A stretch of DNA of 64,000 nucleotides. Source: Liolophura sinensis (lineage: Eukaryota; Mollusca; Polyplacophora; Chitonida; Chitonidae). Position 1 is the stretch's first letter. Each line of letters starts with the position of its first letter. The stretch covers positions 66,870,984 to 66,934,983 of the forward strand of contig NC_088300.1 of assembly GCF_032854445.1 (NCBI RefSeq), read 5' to 3'. Below the pieces are notes generated by a model. That model was not told where the DNA came from. It saw nothing but the letters and a program-made list of their open reading frames with translations, and searched no databases. Shown here piece after piece: positions 1 through 12,574 of this stretch. Both the position numbers and the translations under genes were made by a program.

Positions 1-95
1 ACTTGCACGACAGCGGCCAGCATTATTGTGGAAGGAAACCCACAACGATCCACAGGTTGTTGACAGACCATCCAACATACTGCCAAACCGCTGTT
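1..95 (-). mobile_element. SINE-A fragment
   Basis: Starts inside the core (cggccagcattattgtgg) and runs through the caggttgttgacagacc block of the family whose best copy is at 29313-29590. It lies in antisense orientation and is cut by the window edge. Confidence 0.7.
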
Positions 96-239
96 ATGTA
101 AGTAAAATACTCTGGGGCATGGCATTAAACCCCATTCAAGTACCTGGTAAAGGCTCTTGGGATGGTTTCCTCACTATGTTTAATGCTGTTAAAAATAATT
201 AAATTATGAATTTCCCCATTTCCACCACCGCGCAGAAAA

Positions 240-490
240 AGTGCCATTTGGTAGATGATGTAGCCTAGTGGTTAGAGAGTCCGCCTCAAAGTCGGGAGAC
301 CTGGGATCAAACCTGGGCCGGGTTATACCAAAAACTGGTAGCAATCAGTATAATGTGACTGTCTAATGTGGGGTGTTATGTCTGGTGTTTTCAACATCTA
401 TGCTACAAGAAGGCACAAAATATGTACACACATGACCGAAAAATTGTTAATTAACACACGAATAAAACCGTAGCGGGAAAGTTACATTTA
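240..490 (+). mobile_element. SINE-B copy with tRNA-like head
   Basis: The tRNA-like head (tagcctagtggttagag ... gggatcaaacctgggcc) is followed by the SINE-B body (atcagtataatgtgactg, tgttatgtctggtgtttt) and the diverged tail gaccgaaaaattgttaa. The head resembles RNA polymerase III A and B boxes. Other copies are near 30.9, 46.0 and 52.9 kb. Confidence 0.7.
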
Positions 491-799
491 CATTATCCAC
501 CCAGCCCTGTGGGGCGTGACATTTTTCACAGCTGAGCACTATTGGCCAGCAACTTGTGCATTTACGATCAAAGAGGTAAATTTCAAATCTTCTTAATACA
601 ACACTGGTCCCATGTGCTGCATGTTAGGCAAATGATAAATGTCTGAGATCACCGTTAAATAGGACTTTTCAAGGAAACATTTTTAACACCTCTCTCATTC
701 TTGTTTAAACACCTAACGCAGGAATTTTTCTCAGTCTATTTTATTTTTCCCATCTTAGCTTTCATTTTTTGTGGGAGCAAAACTGGGCATATGGCCAAC

Positions 800-880
800 A
801 GATCTGAGAGCTAGAATTTTTCACTTATACTACAGCAGCAGTGTTAAGGGTGGAGGAAACCCGATTGTCTGGGGTAAACA
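800..880 (-). repeat. decayed SINE-A core
   Basis: tttttcacttatactacagcagcagtg and ggtggaggaaacccgatt match the SINE-A core in antisense orientation, with heavy divergence. Confidence 0.4.
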
Positions 881-1206
881 GTCATATTTGCGGAAGACTT
901 GCTCTTTACTGCAGGTAAGTCAGCACAAATGGCCTTAAATCGCTGTACATTGCTTAAGGTCCTTACATACAGTGAGAGTTGAGAAATCTACGCATTCCTT
1001 GTTCATGACCAAGACTGAACCCCCACCATGGGTGTCTTGTCATTTAAAACAGGGGAGCTTCACCCTGGCTCCATTCAGTGAAACAAAATGGCCAAGTAAC
1101 GTGGCAGAACATTGGCAATTCATTTCGGACAGATTGCTCTTACAGGAATTTGATCCCACATTTGAATAATAAAATAAGACTATTTTGATAATTTATAAGA
1201 CTGAGA

Positions 1207-1212
1207 TTTATT
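1207..1212 (-). terminator. candidate poly(A) signal for CoREST
   Basis: AATAAA on the minus strand, about 930 bases after the CoREST stop codon at 2138. It is the first canonical hexamer I noticed downstream of the stop. If correct, the 3' UTR covers about 1190-2137, which otherwise shows only AT-rich sequence and no other gene. Confidence 0.4.
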
Positions 1213-2137
1213 TAAGTACAGGTACACTGAAATCTAGTAAACCACACATTCATATACACTATTAGTCAATATAAATTATCTGACAAAATTGTGGAGTTAT
1301 CATTCCCCAGGAACATCACTCGCATCATAACTCAATAAGTTAGGAGAGCTTGCAAGTAGAAAATACAAGACATCTTTACAACTTCACCACTAGTACACTT
1401 TCATACGACACACTTATTCTTCAAAACAGCTCACAAACACATGCTTTTTACTGTCGGCATACTAAAGCAGACCTGCTCGCTGACAGGTTCACTGTATAAT
1501 GTAAGTACATATACATATATATATATATTTGCATTCTTGGCATAACTCGCATGGCAATGGTGTATTTAGTAATTCAAAGTGGATTAGGATACCGTGTGTA
1601 TTCGCAAAAAAGAAAAAGGACAGAACCAAAATTTAAAAAGAAGTTCTTGGTGCCACAATGACATACCCAATGAAACAAAATAAAAATTCTATTTAAAAAA
1701 ATGTAATACAATATAATCATTGAAAAAAAAAAACAAACAAACAAAATGGAAATGTGTCTCTGCGAATGTCTGCGAATGTGGGAGACTATGCAAGTTCAGC
1801 CAGACTGATCTTACTCGCGTAAATATAGTCCACTGTCATTGTCTACTGTATCTGTATGCAAAACTCACACTACTCTGGCAACATGCAACGTAGGAATCAT
1901 ATGTAGTACATGTGAATAGCTACAACACTGTCGCATAATCCTCCGTACGGATGTTGGGACAACTCTGCTGGACGAATCATTTCATGTTATATTGTCGGTG
2001 CTCACACAGCTCATAATCAGTGAGGTCAGATGTTGAGGCAGTGCTTCTCATTACAAAACATGTCTGTCTTGACCAAGTCCTGGCTGTAATATGTATTAGA
2101 CATTATGTTATTGCTGATAAGGTCGGGGTGAAGCCAG

Positions 2138-5100
2138 TCACTCCCGTCCAATGAGGCTCTGCGTTCCTGCTAACCCACTCAGTGACTTGCCATGGGCTGG
2201 TACAGGGATAGGGTTAGGCCGGATAAGTGGCGGGGGCTGTTGCAGAATTGTGTGCTTTTGGGGCAATAAACTGTAACACAAAACAAAAATTTGCTAAACA
2301 AGAGGGGAAGAAAAAATAATAATTTATTACCACGCAAGTCAGTGCCTTTATGTTCAAACAGGGATGTTCCCGATAACATAAATCAGAAATCAGTATAAAG
2401 AACAACCACACACATGTAATTTTATCAGATCAGACTAAAAGCATGAAGGGTTCAGTTTCAAATATCATACACAGCGCCACATGGTTGCATTCAACAACTT
2501 TCCCTCCTTAGGAAGTCAAGAACCAATTTAATTTCAAATTTCAAAAACTTGGAAGAGAAAGCTGGGCTTTGAGACATCTCAGCACAGCAAATATATTGAA
2601 CTTTGCAAACTTTCACAAAAAATACCAAATCACACCTTAAAACATCCACTTTGAATAGCTATGCCATTCAAAGGAAGCTGATGGTAGAGGAACCATGTCC
2701 AAAATGTCAAGTGTTCCAGCAATGAACCTTTGTCAAAACACAATGTCTACTCATTTACTTATTTGATTGGTGGCTGAACTGAACTGACTGAGATGTGAGT
2801 TGAAGCTTTCAAAACTTCAGGTTACCATATATCAGGTACCTCACCCCTCACCAGTGGTGAAACCATTTCTTCTGAGCTATGCCCAGTTTTTACCACTCAT
2901 ACACCTGCACTGACTCATGTCAGAAATGTAGTCTCCACAAAATGTACACAACCATTTCAGCTGATCTGCTGCTGTCATCCACTACAATTATACACAATGC
3001 AAGTACTGCAGTATTTTACCAGATGTAATCTATAGCCGCAACAGCAATACATAATGGGAATTGTACTATCACCATCCCCGTATTAGTATGTGGTACTGTC
3101 ATTCAATATATACTTTCTATGACTAACTGGCAATCAAAACAGCCAGGTACTAGGTGTTTAGAGGACCTTACCTGGGATGGGACTGTGACCGGGGTGCGGG
3201 GAGTTGTGGCTGTTTTAACAGAGGAGGAGGGGCAACAGTAGAGGTGGGGCCACTCGAAGCCTCCGAACTCTCCACAGGCTTGTCCACGTCCATCTGTCGG
3301 TCAGCAAATACAACACGGTTAGTCACAACACACTTAGTCACCTGAGATCAGGCACAGATTAGTGAACAGGATTATACATGTAAGACAAGGTCCTGTAACA
3401 ATCATTAGTAGGAACACAACTGCCCAACACAAAGTCAATCGTCAATTCTGTCCTGGATTTGGTACTCTTTGAACATTTCTATTCAGCTATTCTAAACAAA
3501 TTTTCCCCTAAGAATTTCCAGGTAATGAGCTAGTAACTGCAGCATTGAAATAAAATCCACACAGCTTGTGAACTATCATAGTCATACAGAGCAACAAAAA
3601 GTATGCCCCATCCTTTCCAACCCTGAGAAGATCTCTTGAAACATCACAGTTCTTAAAATGTTAGTTATGAGTATCAAACATTAAATAGACTAGCAAAGAA
3701 AGGGGTCCGACTTGCCTTTTCTTCAATAATCTTGATATCGTCGTCGTCGTTGTCTCTTGGACATTCCATGCCATGTTCAGCTTCGAATTCAGCTAACACT
3801 TCGTCTAAGTTGTAGCGGCGTCGATAATTTACGAAGAAACTGCGTACATGAGCTTCTGTTTTATTGCCTATGACATCTGCTATAGCCTGGAAATCTTTGC
3901 CGTATTTTCTAACGCCTGAAATCAGTGAAACAAACAAAGGACATGATACATTTGTTTGGATTTGGATAAGTTTTAATGCAGTACAAAAGAATGTTTTACC
4001 TATAAGGCTGCAGTCAGATCCATCAGTTGCCACGCTGATGAAAGCTGTCTTGAATAAACTTCATGCTAAGGGCCCTACAAGCACTGATAAATGCTTATAG
4101 CTGGTATCTCTCTTAAGGTTGCCTGTCCGAGACTGGAACTAAACGAACACCTCAGACATTCTATCAAACTGAAAGACAAGCGTCTTCACCACCATGTCAC
4201 AGCCTGCCCCCTTTTCTGGGAAGATATATACATCGTTTATCTTGTCAACTGAAATAATTCAGACTAAACAGTAAATGATAACTACAATGCAAACATGAAC
4301 AAGGAGAAAACGTCACCCAGTGAAAACTCACCCTGCACTGCTAAAAGCAGTTCCTCATTTGTCCAGCGTGCGTTTATTCGTACCATCACCTAAAACAGAA
4401 GTATGAAGCAGTTTATAATTGTAAATGAAACTGGGAACAAGTTGTGAAACTAACAGTAATGTTTCTCTATCCAGATATCAGCACGTGGGGTTAAAACCAA
4501 GGATCAACCCAGCACAAAACTTGTTTTCACTCCGCGACATTAAGTTCATTTATTCTAATAATTTTCAGGTAGTTGTTGAAAAATGAATTGCACTTACACC
4601 TTATTAGTACCTCGCCTTAAGAAATACTTTAACTGTTTCACATGTTTGCAGGGTGTCTATTTAAACATATTCTTTGTAGACTAATAAAATTATACTTTTT
4701 GTGAAGCCCTGAAAATGGCTCATCCAGCTAATGTTGTTCTGTTTCCAAAATCAAATTAAAAATGTGCATAAACTGCACTGAAAATTGCTCTTTTATATGC
4801 GAAAAAGTTGAGGAATTAGAGTGGAACTTTTTCATTCCAATTTAATAAGAAGCGGGCCTTAAATAAAATAATCTGAAAACAGCCAAGCACAAGGGGCCCT
4901 CTTTCACAACACTTTGTACATCAGTTTTTTTGTAACTTTTCCCGTAAATAATGTTGCCTTATGGCACTATAACCTAGACGTCTTTTACGAAAAAAATTAT
5001 GAGAAATATGACTTACAAAGTTTTGTGACAGTAGCCCCAGGCTTCTACTCAAAGAAAATTTTGTTCTTACCTCCTGAGGTCTAAGTTCATCTATTGCTGA

Positions 5101-8100
5101 AGTGGTCTTATGCTTTTGCATACTGATGATCTGCTTGTTATTTTGTACCTAGATAAATACAAGAATGCATGTATGTATGTATGCTTGGGGTTTTGCGTCG
5201 TACTTACGATATTAACCATACACAAGAGATTAACAACTTTTAACTGCAGTGTCCATCACGAAACAGTGCACAACTCAGCATGAAGCAGAAGTGTGGTTTG
5301 AACATACTTTTACATAAAAATATTTACTAACCTGTCGCTTAAGGGAGACCAGTTCAGAGTCCAGTGATTTCAGGATAGCCTCCCCTTGGCCAGGTGGACC
5401 GGTAACAATAGACTGCAGGTCTTCATTATTCAGGAACATTCCCCGTGGTGGCTTTCGCTTGTGTTTGTAAGGTGCATGTCTCACACCATGCTGCTGTTCA
5501 TGTCGTTTGGATCCAGAGGATCGCATCACTCCTGTTCTTCTGTAGCAGAAACAGTAGTATTAAAGAGTTACATACGTTACCTGTGGTAAAGCCAATTTTA
5601 TGAGGGATTAACACAAATTATCAGTGCTGTATCCAGAATTCAGTCCTTATTTTAAATTTTTGGGAAAATTTTCACTCAACGCATTGAGGTAAAATGGAAC
5701 AAAATAACCGGGGTCTGGAGGCCACAGATTTTATGTATGCTTGGAAATGCATTCTCAGCCACTGAAGATATTTCTGTACATATTGTGAAATGTATATCAC
5801 TGACATCTAGCAGGGAATTAGTTCTACATGGAATGTAATAATGCAAACCATTCATCTTTTAGAAAAAAACATTTTTTCCAATTTTTGCCCATTTGATTTA
5901 TTAGACAAGTCTGTCTGACAGACACGAGATCCTGTATTCATCCCTGCCCATGCTCAAGAATATTCCACTTATAGGGCAGCTGCAAGGAAAACCAGTCAGC
6001 CCCCAGATAAAACCATCATCTTCCTGTACTTATCACTGCAAATGTGGCATGAATTCAAACTTAAGGTTTTCTTTTTTTTCTACTTAATGTCGCTTTCAAA
6101 ATTATATTTGTGATTTAATGATAATGTCTCCTTGAAGCAGCCTGGCCTTCAAGCCAACATATTTATTTGATTGGTGTTTTACTCAAGAATATTTCGAGGC
6201 CAGCATTATGGTGTGAAGTAATTAGACAGAACCTGTGGGAACTCATGACCATCCACAGGTTTCTGGCAGATCAATTCATGTACGACCGGACAAGAAGCCA
6301 GCACGAGCAAGACTTGAATTCAGAGTGACCACATTGGTAAGAGTCCTCGCGCAACATTACACAAAGCCCTGTCCCATTTCATCAAGAAAAAAAATATGCA
6401 AAGCTCTTACCTCCAGTACTGATAGCAGGAGTTACAGAGGGATCCCTTTGGTGTTGAATGTACCTGAGAGGTAGGAATGTTACAATTGGAGCAGCCACCC
6501 TTCGTTCGTTCATGCTGAAAAACAAAACAACACATCATGAAAGCGAATAAGCTACATTTTGCAAACCCACCCCTACATGCATTATAAAGCTTGAATGAAC
6601 AAAATGACACAAATTCATGCCCACAACTGAAAGAAACTAAACTTAGGTTGAAATGTCTTTAAAATGAAATACTCACAAAAAATATCATAATAATGATGAT
6701 GCAAGTTCACAGGCCAACAATACCATTCAGACGTGGTATGGATTATAAGTTTGTCGAAGTGCCTATACATTTTATCAATGCTAAAAACAACTGCAGTACA
6801 CACCCCATTTTCTTTGTTATTTTCTCCATCACTGCCTGGACTTCCACTACCATCATCAGAACCATCACTGTAAATATGAAAAAGAAAAAATTTAATAAGA
6901 TTACAAAAAACCATGAAACAAGCAATGACAGTGTGTGTCTGCAATTTTTCGATGGATATGGGAATTTACCAAACACTACTTATTTTCATTTCATTGTGGT
7001 TCAATATCATAATCACAAAGTTTTGATGGTAATGCGTTTCATGGGTCGACGGAACTGGGTCGCCCATCAACCTCTGGTAAGTCACTGATGAACTTTCCCA
7101 AGTGTGTAGCACAGGTAAGCACACTATTTTGGTGGAAGACAGAAAGACTGCCAAAAAAGTAATGAGTAGCTGTCAACTACTTATTGTCACCAAGGTATCA
7201 CAAACAGCCAGATGTAGGTAGCAAGTTCCAAAAGATGTGTCAGGTGTTAAATACTGCAAAATCAGTACAACACGTACATTCCTGCTGGCATTATCTACCC
7301 ACCTGTCATCTTTGCTACCAGCCAGTTTCTTGGCTTGTCTGTCCATGAGACTGGTACGTGAGCGAGTCTTCTTCCACGAGTAATAGTATTTCACCAAACT
7401 GGCAATGGATTTGTCTGGTAACTGCAATTCAGAGGCAGGTATTATAAAGACAAAGCACAGGATGGAAGTATTCTGATACATGACAAGGAGCATTTGCCAC
7501 GATGAGGTGAGTTACCTCGACCGGAGACACTGAGATACACACACAACTGTGAACACTTGGTCTGACATACAGCCTGAAAAGAGGCATATTTAAAAGGCAA
7601 ATGAAAATCACACAATATTACTTTAGGTACTGAAACTTACATTTTTCCAGTTGGATATCATCCTACTTTCTAAAACAAAACATCAGGAGCTAAAAAAGGG
7701 TGACAAAATTTTAGGTCAAATACAGTGATGATAACAGACAGAAAGGAACCTAAACACACCATTTGTCTAATTCTGTGGAAGCTCTTGCCGTGGAAGCTGA
7801 AAGCCTGCTCAAACAGCACTTTATCCTCCACCGTCCATTCATCTGGGAAAGGTGTGAAGTTAGCAAGGTCAGATAGTGCCTTGTCAACATTGTGTTTATG
7901 CCAAAATAACATCCCCAATGCCTGTATAATCAAAACAGCAAATAGTGATCAAGAACTCAAATACACCACAGTACAGAGAAAAGGTATTCAAAATTTCACG
8001 ACAAAAGATCAAACATGTGAGGTTTTCCAATAAGAGTACTTGAGTTAGGCGTAAAACAATAATGAAATAAATAAATTTTCTCAAGAATTTTACTGACAAA

Positions 8101-11100
8101 CTATTTGACAAGCACATACCTGTTCTGTGTTGTATCCATGCTTCTCCTTGGCTATATGAACATACTCGTCAACTGGAATGAAGAGTATAACAGCACTTGA
8201 GTTTTACAAGATTCATGTTTGAAGCGAGCAGACAGACCACTACCTTCCACAAAGCGGAGGGGTGCAGCGCCTCTCCATTCTCAACATGCGCCCTGCCCCT
8301 GTAGAGGGTCGAAAATATCTGCCATTCCCCTGAGATAAGCCCTATTAACCAGTGGCCCCTGTCCAGTCAGACTGGAGTAATCCTATCTGTCTGTTGTCAA
8401 CTCTACCCAGTGCTGAAAATGCCCCGTCATAACATCTGTTTGTCATCAAGCACCTGTTTTGTTTACTGGCTGTATGTGTGTTTTAAGCTCATTGAGGGAT
8501 ATAGTTTGCTGACACCTACTTTAAGCCATCACGGCTAATTTTCTGTCTTCTGGCCACCATAAATTTATTATCAAATCAATTCAGGCTGGGCGGTTAGGTA
8601 TCAAAAGTATCCACTATAGTTTTTTGATAGATATAATTAAAACAGTGACGTCTATTGGACAACCATCAGCCGTTCAAAATGCAATCATCACAGCCTCATT
8701 TTCATTTCTTTCATTTTACCACGCAGTCCATCAAATTAGTCCTGTCAGATAACAAAAAGCTTGTAATCTCAACGTTTCTTTAAAATTAAAACTAGAGCAA
8801 ATTGCGGTTTACCACAAACAATTAAGATTGGGCAAGTCAGAGTATTTTTGATTTGTTCAGTTGTTGGAACTCATCTGTTAAGATCGACTGCGCTCTGTTG
8901 GGTCAGTACCAGTTTTGTTTGTTTTGATTCCCTTTTTCATTGCGAAGACACTCATACTTAGAAATTATTGTTGTTTTCAAGTCAGAGACCTGATATGAAC
9001 ATAATACTGGAAGATACAGTGTTGTGAAAGAGAACAGTTTACTCCAATGACTCATATTTTCATTTTCCTCTGTTTTCACTCCAGTTGGGCATTCCGTCAA
9101 AGATTTGAATGGATGAAAAACCAGGTATATTCAAGATTTTTATGATTTTTATCAGCTTTACATGGTGTTTTATGAAACAATAACAAGTTTTCATATATTT
9201 TAGTCACTTCTCCACTGTTGTACAGTGACTGCACAAAAAAAAACAAAAAAACTAAAGGTCAAAGTGCACCTCTTGAACAAAAATTAAAGAGACTTCATCT
9301 TTTTTACAAACATTTTTTTTGCCCTTTAAAGCAATTATTCGCTCTAATAAGTGTTCCCTTTGGAAAAATTCTGTCTTTGTCTTTCCAGGTTAAAGTCGAC
9401 AGTTACTTGTTAGTAATGATCTTTACATAATTTACTGAATTCTTATGTTATTTGGAACCTACATGGAAAGTGAACCAAAGCGTTTTAATGGGAGGAATGG
9501 ACACAGGAAATCATAGCTTAGCACAGCTAGTGTTTTGCCTTTTACTGTCTTGTACTGAACACACAAAACAGCACAAAATCTAGCTGAAGACCGCACAAAA
9601 TCTAGCTAACCATCCAGTGCAAACTCAATAAAAACACTCGCTGAAAAACATTTCTCTTACTTTTTCCTTCTGAAAGTTCAATACTTGGAGCCCACACCAA
9701 CATGGCTTCTGCTCTGCTCTCTGGTTTGTGGTCTGAAAATAAATATCACATTGGTCAGCAAAGGCATCATAATAAATATATGTATCTACACAAGCTCTGA
9801 ATTAGTGGCAGTAGTAACCTTTAAACACGTAACACAACTGTTGCAAAAAACATCGCTGGAGGTGAAGGCTGTCAAAAAAAAAAAATCTAATGCTGACCAC
9901 AGATTCACATCTTATGTGGTTGATATCTTTTGGTAGAGAAAGGCGAAGACTGTTGGATAGATAATCTAATGCTGACAACAGATCCACTATGTTGTCATCT
10001 TTTGGTAGAGAAAGGTCGTTGTCGGATAAATGATTTAATGCTGACCACAGATTCACAGGTTATGTTGCTGATATCTTTTGGTAGAGAAAGGTGAAAACTG
10101 TTGGATAGATGATCTAATGCTAACCAAGCCACAGTTTATCTTTTTATCTTTTGGAAGGGAAAGAGCGAAAGCTGTCAGATAAATAATCCAACGCTGAAAG
10201 CAGATTCACAGGTTATGTTGTTGATATCTTCTGGTAGAGAAAAGGCACCTTGTACATCAACTGATTTCCACCATAACACTAACAAACAGTATCCATGCAG
10301 TCAACCATTGCTAAAGCTTAAAAAGATGCTTCATTTTAAGAATGAATGCAACCCTATCTCTGATCTATCGTTTTACTACAATTCATGAAGTGACTACTTT
10401 ACCAGATCAGATCTTCAAACCAAATTTTATACAGCACTTCTTGTAATGATCACACAAGAAAACATGATAACAATCTTTCACCAGACCTGCATGATCTGAT
10501 TGACTAAAAGTTATCAATTTGTAATTCACGTCGCTGACATCAAACATTTTATTTAAACTACGTGGCAGGACATCATTTAGGTTGAACTTAAAAATTGTAG
10601 GGACACTTGTTGTTTAGACTGCAAATTGCTTCTAATGCAATATAAAACTACTATCAGGGGGATACAAAAATATAAAAATCAAAAATTAAAAAATATAAAA
10701 ATAAAATATCTAGTCATATTGGCCATGATGTTGAATACTTTAATTAAGAAACAAGCAATACTGTTAGATTGGGTAGCATGAAAATTCCACAAAGTTATCT
10801 CCCCTGACAGAATTGCAGTCCCATATTCATCTGGTGTGATAATGTCAGATCAAAGTATCACTAGGCTCACGCAGCTTCTGTGACCATCTTGAATGAGACT
10901 GTCTACAATTTTTTTTCTTTTGTTAAAACGTCATCAAATGAAAAATGTTAGTCACTGACACAACAGGGTCAAATCCTATTTTGGGGTGTCACGTATGTTG
11001 CTAATGCTGAAGAAAGGCCCAGTACAGATTATAACTGTAAAAGAGCATGAAAACTGCCTTAAAACAAAACTTGTGGGATACTGTAACTCAAACATTTAGT

Positions 11101-12574
11101 ACACATTGAGAAACATGGTTATCATAAATACCCTTCATTACAATCACTCACTTTGGCTTCTTTCATTATCCTCGAAAAAATCTTAATGAGCTCAAAGTCC
11201 TTCAAAATGTCTTTCAGCAACGTGAACACTGTACAACAATGTTAACTTTGTGCAGTTCAAGGATGTACTCTGAGTTATTGGAACTACCAGGAAAATTTAT
11301 TACCTACAGTAGGCTACTGATATGACCATCACCTATGCCCAGCGAAGAATCCCTAAGTAACACTTTAGTATTTCCTGAACATCTTTGTTAACGACTAACA
11401 TCCAGCAAGATTTTAGTCTTTAGTCAGAATGACTGCGCTGTATCATTATTCCTTATTCCGACATGGCGTAGATTACTGTGCATCATTATCTCTCAATCAA
11501 ATCATTACACAGTAGCATACAGATCAAGCTTGTGGCACTTAGAATTTCCTGCCCTCTGAGCTTGCCTCCAGTGCTGGTTTTAAATGACTTTTCAGCTGAA
11601 TTATGATTACTGCTCAGTGTTGTACCAAGAAACAGCAAGAAAACCTTACAATTTCGAAGCTCTTTAGAATGTCACGGAATTCTATTTATTTATTTATTTG
11701 ATTGGTGTTTTACGCCGTACGTAAGAATATTTCACATATAAGACGGCGGCCAGCATTATGGTGGGAGGAAACCGGGCAGTGCCCAGGGGACAGAATTCTC
11801 TGAACAAGTTTCGTCCTAGGTCAAATGGCCTGGGTTAATTGCTTGCATATCTGGCTGCAAATCTCAACTCTGTAGGGCTATTATTTGGACCAGATAAATT
11901 TACAAGACAGGAAATTCCATAATGTCCATAATGGATAAACTTTTGACCTCACTTCCTGTTTGATGTGCCGTATCATAACCACATAAAGCCCTTGCACTGT
12001 TTTAAGAAATTAAAACCCAAACTGATAAATATGTTCACCTCTACCAAAAGGTTATGATGTTTTAAGAAATTAAAATCCAAACTGATCAATATGTTCACCT
12101 CTATTAAAAGGTTATGATGTCCAATTAAATCTTAACTGAAGGCACTTAAAATATTTAAAATTATTAGTTAAAAATCACCAACAAAATTTGTAACAGAGGA
12201 CCTTCAGAAGGTAAATTATGCAATCTATTCTTCGTGTACTGTTTAAACACCCAATGCACTATCCACTGTGACGGTGGGTCTATGTACCTGGGTTGAACTC
12301 GGGAATTGCAGCTTGATATTCATCGCCAACACGCATACCGTTATCTGGAACAAAGAAAAAGTGGTGTTAAACGCTAGTTACATGTTCGATGCTAACAAGA
12401 AATGCACTTGATTTGGTTTTCCCGCGAACATGGATAGGGTCAGTGCTGTTGACTTTTACCGTGATCTGAGTCCTCTGCGGCGCTGCTGTCGTCAGAAAAG
12501 TTACTGATCGGGCTTCCACCCCGAGACCGCCTTCCATTCCGCATTTCTTCAAAATTTCGATCAGCCATGACCAT
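2138..12574 (-). CDS. RCOR: CoREST/RCOR-like transcriptional corepressor, complete, 14 exons
   Basis: Exons on the minus strand: 12574-12460, 12344-12288, 9732-9661, 8172-8120, 7921-7760, 7421-7303, 6867-6804, 6514-6411, 5539-5332, 5148-5071, 4389-4332, 3915-3716, 3293-3172, 2270-2138. They join in phase to 514 codons (human RCOR1 is about 485). The start is the first ATG after an in-frame stop. Order: acidic/Ser N-terminus (1-38); ELM2 (about 40-118, including [16 protein letters not shown] and [19 protein letters not shown]); SANT1 (about 127-175, [20 protein letters not shown]); GATA-like finger (Cys222, 225, 241, 244); linker with [12 protein letters not shown] and [15 protein letters not shown]2 (about 349-398, [13 protein letters not shown] then [15 protein letters not shown]); Pro-rich tail ending LIGRE. 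By family knowledge it is a nuclear scaffold joining LSD1 and HDAC1/2 and placing LSD1 on nucleosomes. The GATA-like finger and the GC-AG intron 12 are the oddities. The family call is firm; paralogue number is not meaningful here. Confidence 0.95.
3294..3715 (-). other. GC-AG intron 12 of CoREST
   Basis: Exon 12 ends GAA AAG followed by gcaagt, so the donor is AAG|gcaagt, the usual strong context of GC-AG introns. The acceptor is ctgaccgacag|ATGGACGTG. Phase 0 on both sides is consistent. No GT donor fits nearby. Reading through the donor would instead add 13 residues ([13 protein letters not shown]) and stop, giving a possible shorter isoform without the Pro-rich tail. Confidence 0.75.
4893..5038. 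mobile_element. MITE, about 146 bp, in CoREST intron 10
   Basis: The left end (ggggccctctttcacaac, then actttgtac) is an imperfect inverted repeat of the right end (gtcacaaaactttgtaa read on the minus strand, after ggggctact). There is no coding capacity. It ends 33 bases from the exon at 5071-5148. The similar left end of the element at 15087-15215 suggests related families. No clear target-site duplication is visible. Confidence 0.55.
6159..6365 (-). mobile_element. SINE-A copy in CoREST intron 8
   Basis: Antisense copy starting tttatttgattggtgtttta, through ggccagcattatggtg and ccatccacaggtt, to the head-proximal block agtgaccacattggtaag. It ends about 45 bases from exon 8. Confidence 0.75.
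6411..6514 (-). other. CoREST exon 8 encoding a GATA-like zinc finger
   Basis: This exon reads [11 protein letters not shown], then a 15-residue loop, then CNSCYQYWR; the next exon adds RTG. The Cys pattern is C-x2-C-x15-C-x2-C, followed by an aromatic/basic tail like the finger after SANT in MTA and RERE proteins. Phase matches both neighbours (exon 7 ends in phase 0; this exon ends in phase 2 and codon AG|A closes it), so it belongs to the main transcript. Vertebrate RCOR1 has a charged linker here and no such Cys quartet. Whether it binds zinc, DNA or protein is not shown. Confidence 0.85.
9885..10245. repeat. degenerate minisatellite, about 70-80 bp units, about 5 copies
   Basis: The block aatgctgaccacagattcac ... 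gatatcttttggtagagaaagg ... ctgttggatagataatc recurs about five times with substitutions and indels. It lies in CoREST intron 2, between exons at 12288 and 9732. It is non-coding in all frames. Confidence 0.75.
11684..11795 (-). mobile_element. SINE-A tail fragment
   Basis: tttatttatttatttgattg, gttttacgccgtacgtaaga and cggcggccagcattatggtg, then truncated after gggcagtgcccagggg. It lies in CoREST intron 2. Confidence 0.75.
12001..12120. repeat. 60-bp tandem duplication
   Basis: Two adjacent 60-base units (12001-12060 and 12061-12120), each starting tttaagaaattaaaa and ending aaaaggttatgatgt. They differ at only a few bases, so the duplication is fairly recent. It is in CoREST intron 2. Confidence 0.9.

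Noticed and set aside
6615-7088. Overlapping open frames on both strands in CoREST
   Set aside because: They are shadows around exon 7 (6804-6867) running into introns.
11147-11216. Exon-like minus-strand stretch ([18 protein letters not shown]) with a gtgagt donor inside CoREST intron 2
   Set aside because: The acceptor is weak, and CoREST exons 2 and 3 already join in perfect phase and match the family without it.
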